Notes: generated by a model from the letters alone, not told the origin. A stretch of 64,000 nucleotides of DNA from an uncultured Clostridia bacterium (GCA_949283125.1 CASDRK010000001.1:62001-126000), one strand, 5' to 3'. Shown: positions 25,097-33,256, numbered from the stretch's first letter. Program-made: numbers and translations.

Positions 25097-25910
25097 ATTT
25101 TTAAAACAATTAGACGAAAGACTGTATGTACGCTATCAAACTTTGGAGCGCAACATAAAAGCTGCAAGCAATTCGTTTTACGATTCGTTTCTCGACTTGC
25201 AGGAGCAATTCATAAAGTTTGTAATTGCGCGGTTTGATATAGATGCGTCGGTAAGGGAAACCTGCGGCGCACTTTTAAAACGAGATGATGTGAGCGCCGT
25301 TTTCAAAGGTCAGTTGCATATTGATGACTATACTTTCAACAAAATGAAAGATTACACGCATAAAGTCAATGCGCATAAGCATAAGGGGGAAAAGTGTATT
25401 CAGGTGGAAACGGTAGTTTCTTATATGCGTGTGATATACAATGCGTTTTCTGCTTATTGCGATTATAAGGGGATTGAATACGAGAACTTTGACGGCAATT
25501 ATTTTATAAATCTGTTTGGTGTATTTGAAAGGGAGAATGTTGAGCTGAAAGCGCAGGCTGACTCTTTAAAGGAAGAATTGGCGTCGTCTGTCGAACAACA
25601 TAAGCTTAAAGAGAGAGATATAGAGGAATACCGCAATTTAATTTCACAGGCACAATTGGAAAAGTTGTCTTTGGAGGAGCAGAATGTTGAACTCCAAAGG
25701 ATGATAAGCAAATTAAAGGATATAAAGCTCAGTTCGATGGAGGAAAAACTCAACAAAACAATTGATCTGCTATTAGAACTTAAACCTGCCATTGAGGAAA
25801 ACAGAATTATAGTCAAGGCGGTGGGCAGTCAGGTGGGCGGGCTTATAAATGGCGACAGAAACGTTGACGCGTGGATAGAAGCTGAAAGGAAAAAGAGGAG
25901 TGATAAGTAA
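25089..25910 (+). CDS. Coiled-coil protein of unknown function
   Basis: 273 residues, not recognised. The N-terminal half (about 1-130) is helical with an AHKHKGEKCIQVETVVSYMRV segment, recalling helical domains found N-terminal in some nucleases and DUF4145-like proteins (weak). Residues about 145-235 form a long coiled coil (heptads in LKEELASSVEQHKLKERDIE and LQRMISKLKDIKLSSMEEKL). The C-terminus is short and basic. It overlaps the DUF4238 gene and shares one base with the next gene (TAATG), so the three are translationally coupled. Confidence 0.6.
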   Translation: MFEFLKQLDERLYVRYQTLERNIKAASNSFYDSFLDLQEQFIKFVIARFDIDASVRETCGALLKRDDVSAVFKGQLHIDDYTFNKMKDYTHKVNAHKHKGEKCIQVETVVSYMRVIYNAFSAYCDYKGIEYENFDGNYFINLFGVFERENVELKAQADSLKEELASSVEQHKLKERDIEEYRNLISQAQLEKLSLEEQNVELQRMISKLKDIKLSSMEEKLNKTIDLLLELKPAIEENRIIVKAVGSQVGGLINGDRNVDAWIEAERKKRSDK

Positions 25911-26605
25911 TGGTAGAACAGAGTAATATCTTTAAAAAACTCGACGAAATAAAGAGCGGAATAGACGAGATAAAAGCACCCGTGCAGGATGAGACGAAGT
26001 TAAAGGAATTTATTGCAAATGCCGAGCGGGTATATGTGTACTGCGGTCAGAAATCGGAGTACACATACGACAAAAGATCCGTATGTGTGAGCCGCATAGT
26101 TACCGTTATCCTTTTGTTGATCAATGTAATTGTTATGGCGTTTCCTATAATAATTTACAGAGATAACGCAAATATATTTTGTATTCCGTTTGCCGTGGTT
26201 GCGGTATTTAATGTTCCATATGGGGCCTTTACTATCGTTAAACTTTTATACATAAAAGGCGAAGGGTACGAAGTTGCTTATGACAAAATAAAAGTTCCGT
26301 GGATGTTTTACTTATATGACGTCAATGGTATTATTTGTGATGAAAAAGTTAAGTTGCCATATAGGATATTGAAAATTCTTACTCCATATGTCAATATTTT
26401 TGCGGGGTTTACCGTAATGATGTTGAAACTGCCCGAAATCCTTTTTAGCGGGTTGGTATTTGGCTGCGTCGCAGTGTTGGATTTGGTTTTTATATTTTTA
26501 GAGTTAAAGAAAATGAATGGATATATCTTGTATTTCCGCGACAAGAATAACATTATTCCTTATAGCCAACTGTCAAAATTTATGAGCGACAACAATTTAA
26601 AATAG
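25910..26605 (+). CDS. Small multi-pass membrane protein of unknown function
   Basis: 231 residues. After a 60-residue cytoplasmic start with a short helix (IFKKLDEIKSGIDEIK) come four hydrophobic segments: about 64-83 (VTVILLLINVIVMAFPIIIY), 90-110, 160-178 and 182-202. The layout, with paired hairpin membrane segments and short loops, resembles SLATT-type or other pore-like effectors of conflict systems, but no diagnostic motif is seen. It is the last gene of the restriction operon. A weak hairpin (AGCCCGTC/GGCGGGCT, about 26611-26631) follows. Confidence 0.55.
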   Translation: MVEQSNIFKKLDEIKSGIDEIKAPVQDETKLKEFIANAERVYVYCGQKSEYTYDKRSVCVSRIVTVILLLINVIVMAFPIIIYRDNANIFCIPFAVVAVFNVPYGAFTIVKLLYIKGEGYEVAYDKIKVPWMFYLYDVNGIICDEKVKLPYRILKILTPYVNIFAGFTVMMLKLPEILFSGLVFGCVAVLDLVFIFLELKKMNGYILYFRDKNNIIPYSQLSKFMSDNNLK

Positions 26606-26655
26606 AGCAAGAGCCCGTCGTTTATGGCGGGCTTTCACTTTACGCCAAATCGCCC

Positions 26656-26684
26656 TTGCAATATAGCGCGGTTTATGATATAAT
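26656..26684 (+). promoter_or_regulatory. Promoter for the small XRE-type gene
   Basis: TTGCAA (26656-26661), a 17-bp spacer and TATAAT (26679-26684). Confidence 0.75.
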
Positions 26685-26748
26685 ATAGTTGTTCTTTAAT
26701 TGAACCTTCCGGAGCATTGCCATAGGCTAAGCAAAGGAGGCGGATATT

Positions 26749-26964
26749 ATGGAACATAATAACCAAGACCTTGGCTTAGTCGCCGGGGCAAAATTAAAAT
26801 GTCTTTTGAAAGAAAGAGGTATGACGCAGGAGGACTTTGCGGATGAGTTCGGCGTTGACGTCAGAACCATCCGCAGGTGGGTAAAGGGCGGCGTGTACGA
26901 CCTTCGCCAACTTCAGCAGATTGCCGACTTTTTTGAAATGGATGTTTTTGCTATCCTCTCTTAA
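26749..26964 (+). CDS. XRE-family helix-turn-helix regulator (small)
   Basis: 71 residues, almost entirely one Cro/C1-type domain: LKCLLKERGMTQEDFADEFG, then VDVRTIRRWVKGGVYDLRQL. The domain positions match a five-helix XRE fold. The start follows AAAGGAGG at 26734-26741. It stands alone between the restriction operon and the nrd operon with its own promoter and two terminator-like hairpins after it. It could regulate either neighbour or the element's transfer genes (inference). Confidence 0.85.
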   Translation: MEHNNQDLGLVAGAKLKCLLKERGMTQEDFADEFGVDVRTIRRWVKGGVYDLRQLQQIADFFEMDVFAILS

Positions 26965-26980
26965 CGGGAGGATAGACTTT
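26951..26980 (+). terminator. Hairpin overlapping the XRE stop codon
   Basis: CTATCCTC (26951-26958) pairs with GAGGATAG (26968-26975), followed by ACTTTTA. Confidence 0.55.
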
Positions 26981-26990
26981 TATACGTCGG

Positions 26991-27030
26991 AAGAACAGGA
27001 CAAATCATGCCCTGTTCTTTTCTTTTGTTT
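26991..27030 (+). terminator. Intrinsic terminator after the XRE gene
   Basis: AAGAACAGG (26991-26999) pairs with CCTGTTCTT (27011-27019), followed by a T-rich stretch TTCTTTTGTTTT. Confidence 0.85.
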
Positions 27031-27070
27031 TGTGCGATAATTAAATCACAAAAACAAAGGAGACGCCGAT

Positions 27071-27490
27071 ATGAAATATTTTATCGTAACAACCAAATGC
27101 GGACATGTAGGCAAGTGGAGCTGTATATGGATTGACTTTGCGGTGCCGGCGGAAAGTGCTTCGGAAGCCGCCCAAAAAGCTAAAACATATAAAAGGGTCA
27201 AAAGGCATCATAAAAATGTAATTGCACGTGTCGTGGAAGTTGCATTTGATGAGTTTATGTTGCAAATATCAAAAAACAGCCTTGATCCATATTTACACTG
27301 TAAAAACATTCAGAATCAACGGTTGATAGAGGATATAAATGAAAGGATGCAACCCGATATATGGAATATTGAACGCCACTTTACCAAGCGGACTAAAAAA
27401 AAGAACAAAGAGTATATAACAAAAAAGAATAGGATCGCCGAAAGAGAATGGACAAAGCAAATTGAGGAGTACGAGGAGGATGCGGCATGA
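27071..27490 (+). CDS. Conserved small protein preceding nrdG, function unknown
   Basis: 139 residues, soluble and strongly basic in the C-terminal third. The N-terminus YFIVTTKCGHVGKWSCIWID has a Cys-Gly-His motif, and the middle contains KRVKRHHKNVIARVVEV. It overlaps nrdG by 4 bases (ATGA) and follows AAAGGAGAC, so it is the first gene of the anaerobic ribonucleotide reductase operon. I do not recognise a named family; a DNA- or RNA-binding accessory is possible from its charge. Confidence 0.6.
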   Translation: MKYFIVTTKCGHVGKWSCIWIDFAVPAESASEAAQKAKTYKRVKRHHKNVIARVVEVAFDEFMLQISKNSLDPYLHCKNIQNQRLIEDINERMQPDIWNIERHFTKRTKKKNKEYITKKNRIAEREWTKQIEEYEEDAA

Positions 27491-27930
27491 AAATAGTTAT
27501 AAATTCTATTCGCTTCAATCGCAGCCTAGTGGACGGCCCCGGAGTGAGGATGGTACTTTTTATGCAGGGGTGCGATATACGTTGCGCGGGATGTCAGAAC
27601 TCTTCTGCGTGGGAAATCGCCGACGGCATACAGACGGATACCGACGAACTTGCCGCCTTGTTTAAAAAGGATTGCGTAAATAAAAAACTTACCATTTCAG
27701 GCGGAGAGCCGCTCATGCAGGCAGACGCTGTATATGATCTTATATGTAAACTTGAAGATTTCGACATAGCCCTGTATACAGGGCACGAAAGGGAAGATGT
27801 TCCGCACAATATTATAAAAAAGATTCGTTACTTAAAGACGGGAAGATATATTACGGAGCAGAGAACGACCATCATGCCCTATGTGGGTTCGGTTAATCAG
27901 CGATTTGAGGAGGTGCGTCATGCGAAATAA
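27487..27930 (+). CDS. nrdG: Anaerobic ribonucleotide reductase activating protein
   Basis: Radical SAM activase that generates the glycyl radical on NrdD. 147 residues, typical length. The [4Fe-4S] motif is C29-x3-C33-x2-C36 (GCDIRCAGCQN), preceded by SLVDGPGVRMVLFMQ. The GGEPL motif (TISGGEPLMQ, about residue 75) is also present. The start overlaps the preceding gene by ATGA and the end overlaps nrdD by 11 bases, a normal coupled arrangement. Activity requires anaerobic conditions, consistent with a strict anaerobe host. Confidence 0.95.
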   Translation: MKIVINSIRFNRSLVDGPGVRMVLFMQGCDIRCAGCQNSSAWEIADGIQTDTDELAALFKKDCVNKKLTISGGEPLMQADAVYDLICKLEDFDIALYTGHEREDVPHNIIKKIRYLKTGRYITEQRTTIMPYVGSVNQRFEEVRHAK

Positions 27931-29608
27931 CGACAATGCGGCAAACCGGTACAGTTATATCGGCGAGATATACTCGCTCGGCGAACAGCTTAAAAAGAAG
28001 CAAATTCTTGAAAGTATGCCCGAAAAGTGGCGAAAACTTCACGAGGAGGGATATATCCACATTCACGACCTCGACGCTTACGGTATGACGTATAATTGTC
28101 TGACATTCAATATTTTAGAGGATTTCCCCTATGAAAAGTTTAACGGACTTTCAGATGAAAAGAAAGTTGCGGGAGTATTCGGCTATATCACCAATCTGTT
28201 GACGGATATGGGCAACGAGCAGTCCGGGGGAATGGCGTTCGCCAACTTCGACGACGATCTGGCGCAAATATTTACAAGGATCGGTCTGTCATTGTGTGAT
28301 ACAAGTAAGCCGCTTATTGGCGCAGCGATGCGCGAACTTATATTATGGTGCAACAACACGCACACGAGAATGGGGCAGACGAGCTACTATGTAACTTTCA
28401 ATGTCGGGCTTGCAAAAAGCAATTTTGCGCGCTTTATAGCCTATACCCTCATAGATGAATTTGAAAAGTGCGGCGAAACAGTGTTTAAACCCAATATTGT
28501 ATTTAAAGTTAAAAAAGGCATAAACAGAGCGGAGGGGGATAAAAATTTCGACTTGTTTGTAAAGGCCCTGCGCTGTACGGCAAAGAAAATGATCCCCACT
28601 TATCTTTTGTGTGATTGTGACGAGGATAGAGATATTCCGCCCGAACAACTTGCCGTTATGGGGTGTCGTACGCGTGTTGCCGATGACGTGTTCGGTCGGA
28701 CTACCTCGATAGGCAGGGGCAATATAGACAACATCTCGATCAATCTTCCGCGTCTTGCCTTGGAGACGGATAGGGAAACTTGCGATATGCCCGTCGAAGA
28801 AAAAATGAAGGTGTTTACTCAAAAATGGGACGGGGTGGCGGCTACGGTAAAGGACATACTTTTAGATCGGTTTGAGAAGGTATGTTCGCGAGGTTTGTCG
28901 GATTTTCCTATAAATGGCAGGCATAAATTATGGTGCGTACCGTTTGACGATATAAGGCAGGTATTTAAACACGGTACACTTTCGATCGGTTTTATCGGGC
29001 TTTCGGAGGCAATGGAAGTCATCACCGGAAAACGGTTTTATCTTGATGCGCAGACTTGTGTCTATGCGCTCGGTTTTGTAAAGCACATGCGCGAATATTG
29101 TGACTTTCTGCGCAGGCAATATAATCTCAATTTTTCATTGCTTGCAACAAGCGGCGAGCTTATTTCAGGCAGATTTATCGAAAAGGACAGAGCGGTATTT
29201 AGTGAAAATTACAGCATTTTCAGTAAGGGATTTTATACAAATTCCTTTCATGTAAATGTTGACAGCGATCTCCCCGCATTCAAAAAGATTGAGATGGAGG
29301 GTATGTTCCATGAATACTGCAATGGTGGAAGCATTACCTATGTTGAGTTAAGAGAAGCGCCTATATCAAACGACGAGGGGCTGCGCGAGTATCTTGAACG
29401 CGCGATAAACAGCGGGGTACATTACCTCGGTTTTAATTTCCCGAAGGATGTATGCAAAAAATGTGGTGCAAGCGGCGTGTTTGATAGTTGCCCCGTATGC
29501 GGAAGCAAAGAAATTACAAGGATACGACGCGTAAGCGGTTATCTTGAAATACTTGATGGTTTTACGTCGGGCAAGAAGAACGAAGAAAAGACGAGGAGGG
29601 CAAACTGA
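27920..29608 (+). CDS. nrdD: Anaerobic (class III) ribonucleoside-triphosphate reductase
   Basis: Glycyl-radical enzyme making dNTPs from NTPs. The frame is open from 27881, but the ATG at 27920 follows GAGGAGG and starts the protein at MRNNDNAANRYSYIG. At 562 residues it lacks the N-terminal ATP-cone that most bacterial NrdD proteins carry and begins directly with the catalytic region (HIHDLDAYGMTYNCLTFNIL). The C-terminal zinc site is CKKCGASG ... CPVCGSK (about 511-530), followed by RRVSGYLEI, whose Gly (about 540) is the radical site. Loss of the ATP-cone implies altered dATP feedback (inference). Confidence 0.93.
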   Translation: MRNNDNAANRYSYIGEIYSLGEQLKKKQILESMPEKWRKLHEEGYIHIHDLDAYGMTYNCLTFNILEDFPYEKFNGLSDEKKVAGVFGYITNLLTDMGNEQSGGMAFANFDDDLAQIFTRIGLSLCDTSKPLIGAAMRELILWCNNTHTRMGQTSYYVTFNVGLAKSNFARFIAYTLIDEFEKCGETVFKPNIVFKVKKGINRAEGDKNFDLFVKALRCTAKKMIPTYLLCDCDEDRDIPPEQLAVMGCRTRVADDVFGRTTSIGRGNIDNISINLPRLALETDRETCDMPVEEKMKVFTQKWDGVAATVKDILLDRFEKVCSRGLSDFPINGRHKLWCVPFDDIRQVFKHGTLSIGFIGLSEAMEVITGKRFYLDAQTCVYALGFVKHMREYCDFLRRQYNLNFSLLATSGELISGRFIEKDRAVFSENYSIFSKGFYTNSFHVNVDSDLPAFKKIEMEGMFHEYCNGGSITYVELREAPISNDEGLREYLERAINSGVHYLGFNFPKDVCKKCGASGVFDSCPVCGSKEITRIRRVSGYLEILDGFTSGKKNEEKTRRAN

Positions 29609-29609
29609 A

Positions 29610-30185
29610 TTGGTACACATATCTGTTGAAGGAATGGACGGTGTAGGAAAGACGACAACCTGCAAATTGCTCGCTCAAAAATTGGGGTATATTTTCATAG
29701 ATAAAAATCTGCGTTTCCTCTTTGACGAGGGGAAAAGCTATGAAAACTATTTTCGTATCCGCGACAAGGTGAACAACAGTCCAGACAGGCTGTTTACCTC
29801 ATGGTTTTACGGCCTTGGAAACATCTATCTGCATACCATGTTCAAAGATAAAAAGGTGGTGACCGACAGATATTTTCTTTCAAACTATGCATGGAGCGGC
29901 ACGGAGCAAAATATAGAGGTTTACGATTTGCTCGTAAAAAAACTTGGTTTTCCCGACCTTACGGTAATTTTATATGCCGACGATGCCGCCATTGTTGCGC
30001 GTATTAAGGGCAGGGACGAGCATGACAGCGACATTGCAAAAGTGCGCCTTGCAAAAAAGAAGTACGAAAAGATGATATACTTCTGTGAAAGGTATAAAAT
30101 GCCCTATATGGTGATTGATACAAGCAGTCTTTCGCCCGACGAAGTTGTGGAGTGTATATTGAAGCGGATAGAGGGAAGAAGTTGA
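29610..30185 (+). CDS. Thymidylate kinase-like nucleoside monophosphate kinase
   Basis: 191 residues with a TTG start placed by AGGAGGG at 29593-29599, immediately after nrdD. The P-loop is EGMDGVGKTTTCKLLA (about 7-22). The DRY-type substrate motif VVTDRYFLSNYAWSG (about 87-101) and the lid region IKGRDEHDSDIAKVR fit dTMP kinases. It probably phosphorylates a deoxynucleoside monophosphate made downstream of the reductase, though specificity for dTMP is inferred. Such kinases are common in phage and mobile nucleotide-metabolism clusters. Confidence 0.85.
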   Translation: MVHISVEGMDGVGKTTTCKLLAQKLGYIFIDKNLRFLFDEGKSYENYFRIRDKVNNSPDRLFTSWFYGLGNIYLHTMFKDKKVVTDRYFLSNYAWSGTEQNIEVYDLLVKKLGFPDLTVILYADDAAIVARIKGRDEHDSDIAKVRLAKKKYEKMIYFCERYKMPYMVIDTSSLSPDEVVECILKRIEGRS

Positions 30186-30700
30186 TTTATTATATAGCAG
30201 ATACGCACTTTGGCGATGAACGAGTGATGCGCCTCGCGCAAAGACCCTTTACGTCTGTCAATCAGATGAATAACTATTTATGCGGTAAGTGGAACGCAAA
30301 AGTTGGCGGAGATGATACCGTATATGTTTTGGGAGATTTTGCCTTCGACGATGTCGCCGCGCAAAAAATTTTTCCGCTGTTGAACGGGCACAAACATCTG
30401 ATATTAGGGAATCATGATAAATTAAACGTTGAAAGCCTTAATATGTTTGAAAGCATAAATCAGATAGTTACTGTTTTCGACGAAGGCAGAAGTGTATGTC
30501 TGTGCCATTATCCACTTCTGTCTTACGAAAATTCAGTTTATGGCGGCTATCATATTTTCGGGCATATACACAACAATCAGAGCGATTTGGCTTTCAATAT
30601 AGTAAAAAATATACCGCGCATATATAACTGCGGAGTAGATGTAAACGATTTTGAACCAAAGACATTAAATGATCTTGTGAGGAGCAAATTAGATGAGTAA
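30182..30700 (+). CDS. Metallophosphoesterase
   Basis: 172-residue calcineurin-like phosphoesterase starting with TTG in a TTGA overlap with the kinase stop. Metal-binding motifs in order: ADTHFGDE (D-x-H, about 6), VLGDFAFD (GD, about 49), LGNHDK (GNHD, about 74), CHYPLLSY (about 102) and FGHIHNN (GHxH, about 119). The short phage-type form with no extra domain suggests a phosphomonoesterase or phosphodiesterase acting on nucleotides. The substrate is not predictable. It overlaps the next gene by 8 bases. Confidence 0.88.
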   Translation: MIYYIADTHFGDERVMRLAQRPFTSVNQMNNYLCGKWNAKVGGDDTVYVLGDFAFDDVAAQKIFPLLNGHKHLILGNHDKLNVESLNMFESINQIVTVFDEGRSVCLCHYPLLSYENSVYGGYHIFGHIHNNQSDLAFNIVKNIPRIYNCGVDVNDFEPKTLNDLVRSKLDE

Positions 30701-32285
30701 AGATATCCAATATACGGCACTTATAAGCAAAGATATGAAATATACGGCGCTATATTGGGCGTTGCGTTTTTTTGAAATTGAAGAAGATATTTATTCAAAA
30801 AGTTACGGTGGATACAACGTTATAATAGACGCAGAGGCGCAAACGGTAGATTACGGCGAAAAGATAAAGGTGATTTCGTGTGAGTTGCATTATCTTAAAA
30901 GGCATAAGGATTTTGTGATTCTTGAGTGCGTGGACAGACTGCTTGCTTCGGGGGGTGACCCCGCAGATATTTTGCTCGACGGTCGTGACGGCTGCCCTGA
31001 TATAATTATAAAAGGTCAGCATATTTACTGCGAACAATGGGGGGAGGATTATGAATATGCTTTCAACAATTTACCTCTCAGCGGCTTAATTTATACTTCC
31101 CGCCTTGTGAGCGGATTAATTGAATATCGAACCTCGGATATGGTTTTTAATAGGGTAAACGGCGGCGATGATTTTGAAATCTATAATGACGAACTTCTTT
31201 TATACCGCGGCAAAGAAAAGACGGTTAAAGTCCCTCAAGGGATCAAGACAATCGCGGCAGGGGCGTTCTGGAATAACGTGTTTATCGAAGAGGTCATTCT
31301 TCCCGAAAGCCTTGTTCAGCTCGGCGGAGATTGTTTCTACTGCTGTTATAATCTCAAAAAAGTAAATATACCCGCAAATGTCAGCATTATGGGCAACAAC
31401 CCGTTCGCCGGATGCCCGAAGCTTGAAATCAGTAATTTCAGTCCACACTTCAAGTTGGTTGACGGCGCGCTGTATAGTGCGGACGGAAACAGCCTTATTT
31501 ACTATACTATTTCCAATACAGTCAATCAGTTCAATGTTCCGCAGGGAGTAATCTGTATCGGAAAGCACAGTTTTTTTATGTGCGACAACCTTAAAAAGAT
31601 AGTTATTCCGTCGAGTGTGGAGCGTATGGAAAACAATCCGTTTTCGGGCTGCATAAAATTAACGATAGAAAATCATAGCGCGGCATATCATTTTGAAAAC
31701 GGCGTTATCTATAATAAGTGGCACAGCGGAATAATAGGATGTCTGAATGGCAGCTATATCGAAAGGCTGGTCATTCCAGACGGGGTAACGGCTATAAATC
31801 GCAATTCATTCTGGAACTGCAAGGGCGTCAAAAATATTGTAATCGGCAGGAACGTAAAGCACATAGGGTATAACCCTTTTGCATGGTGCGAAAATTTATT
31901 GCTTGAGAGTTTATCGCCTGAATTTCCGTGCGAAAACGGGATAATTTACGATAAAAATTTTACACATATACTCTGCGCCACAGATCGTGCTGTGGGTAAG
32001 TATTTCAAGGTCAGGGATAGTGTAACGCACATAAACAGGGGAGCGTTTAGCGGCTGTATTGACCTTGTAAGAATTGATCTGAATGGCATTAAGTGTATAG
32101 ATAAAAGCGCATTTACCAACTGTATGTCGTTGAAATATGTGTTTATCCCGGATAGCGTTACTTATATCGGCGAGTGGGCGTTTGCTCATTGCACTTCGCT
32201 TAAATATATAAGCATACCGCATAAAACCTTTGTAGATAAAAACGCATTTAACGAGTGCAATATCGAAATCGAGTGGAGGGACTAA
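30693..32285 (+). CDS. Cytoplasmic BspA-type leucine-rich-repeat protein
   Basis: 530 residues. Residues about 1-150 form a unique N-terminal domain (LYWALRFFEIEEDIYSKSYG, then GCPDIIIKGQHIYCEQWGED) of unknown fold. The rest is a run of LRR_5 repeats of about 23 residues with the pattern IPxxVxxIGxxAFxxCxxLxxV, for example VIPSSVERMENNPFSGCIKL and FIPDSVTYIGEWAFAHCTSL. There is no signal peptide or anchor, although most BspA-like proteins are secreted, so this copy probably acts in the cytoplasm as a binding or recognition scaffold (inference). It lies between a phosphoesterase and a DNA methyltransferase in one operon. Confidence 0.82.
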   Translation: MSKDIQYTALISKDMKYTALYWALRFFEIEEDIYSKSYGGYNVIIDAEAQTVDYGEKIKVISCELHYLKRHKDFVILECVDRLLASGGDPADILLDGRDGCPDIIIKGQHIYCEQWGEDYEYAFNNLPLSGLIYTSRLVSGLIEYRTSDMVFNRVNGGDDFEIYNDELLLYRGKEKTVKVPQGIKTIAAGAFWNNVFIEEVILPESLVQLGGDCFYCCYNLKKVNIPANVSIMGNNPFAGCPKLEISNFSPHFKLVDGALYSADGNSLIYYTISNTVNQFNVPQGVICIGKHSFFMCDNLKKIVIPSSVERMENNPFSGCIKLTIENHSAAYHFENGVIYNKWHSGIIGCLNGSYIERLVIPDGVTAINRNSFWNCKGVKNIVIGRNVKHIGYNPFAWCENLLLESLSPEFPCENGIIYDKNFTHILCATDRAVGKYFKVRDSVTHINRGAFSGCIDLVRIDLNGIKCIDKSAFTNCMSLKYVFIPDSVTYIGEWAFAHCTSLKYISIPHKTFVDKNAFNECNIEIEWRD

Positions 32286-32287
32286 AA

Positions 32288-33121
32288 TTGAAATCAATGC
32301 TCATAGAAGGCGATAACCTTGTCGTTATGCAGAGATTGCTTTATGCGTTTGAAGGCAAAATCGATGTTATGCCGATTGACCCGCCGTACAATACAGCTAT
32401 TGATTATACGGGATATAAAGATGGCGGGTTTGACGACGGCTGGACACAATTTATGCGCACGCGCCTTGAAATTGCTTATAAGTTATTGAGCGAACATGGT
32501 GTAATGTTTATAAACATTGATGAAAACGAATTTTGCAGCTTGTATTTGCTATGCAGTGAAATTTTTGGCGCGCGCAATGTTATGAGCATGGTATGGAAAA
32601 AGACTAACCCACGGTTTGATAAAAACAGGGTAGAAAAGCCGTTGGAGGCTGGTATCCGCCGCACTCACGAATTTATTGTAGTGTGCTTTAAGGACAAGGC
32701 TAATACTTCACTCAATCATGTAATGCAACCTGTATGGGACGAAAGTAAATACGTGGATAGATTACAGCCTCTTGAAACAATCATAGACGATATGGGCACA
32801 AATTCTTCCGCAAAGGATGAGCTTGAAGACATATTCGGCGAGAGAAACTTATTTCAGACACCTAAGCCCGTTAAAATGATAAAGGAGTTAATCCGCGCAG
32901 CGAGCAATAAACAATCTGTTGTTATGGACTTCTTTGCGGGAAGTGGTACAACAGGTCACGCGGTAATGGAACTGAACAGGGAAGATGATGGACATAGAAA
33001 GTTTATTTTAATAACCAATGATGAAAACAATATCTGCAAGAGTATAACGTTGCCGCGCCTTCAGAAAATTGGGGAATTGTATGGCTGTGATGAAGATTTA
33101 CAGTTTAAAAGTATAATATAA
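32288..33121 (+). CDS. Type III-like adenine DNA methyltransferase (Mod-like, orphan)
   Basis: 277 residues with TTG start served by GGAGGG at 32275-32280 (an ATG at 32297 is the alternative). Motif order is that of beta-class N6-adenine methyltransferases: catalytic DPPYNT (residues 31-36) first, then the SAM-binding FAGSGTTGHAV (about 215-225). TNPRFDKNRVEKPLEAGIRR and ERNLFQTPKPVKMIKELIR are also family-typical. It is shorter than full Mod subunits and no Res subunit is nearby, so it is an orphan methyltransferase, possibly epigenetic or protective. It is the last gene of the element before attR. Confidence 0.9.
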   Translation: MKSMLIEGDNLVVMQRLLYAFEGKIDVMPIDPPYNTAIDYTGYKDGGFDDGWTQFMRTRLEIAYKLLSEHGVMFINIDENEFCSLYLLCSEIFGARNVMSMVWKKTNPRFDKNRVEKPLEAGIRRTHEFIVVCFKDKANTSLNHVMQPVWDESKYVDRLQPLETIIDDMGTNSSAKDELEDIFGERNLFQTPKPVKMIKELIRAASNKQSVVMDFFAGSGTTGHAVMELNREDDGHRKFILITNDENNICKSITLPRLQKIGELYGCDEDLQFKSII

Positions 33122-33231
33122 AAATACCCCGTCGCACAAATCAGAAAAAAATTGACACTTTACTAAATGGCAGCATAAGTGCGAATCTTTTTCTGTCTGC
33201 TGGTGGCGGGGACGAAAAATGTTTGTTTTGA

Positions 33232-33256
33232 TTGGGGAAAATTGGGGAAACTTTTT
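33232..33256. repeat. Candidate integrase arm-type sites, right end
   Basis: TTGGGGAAA at 33232-33240 and TTGGGGAAACTTTTT at 33242-33256 repeat the words found at the left end (9860-9882, 9977-9985), about 80 bp inside attR. Confidence 0.5.
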
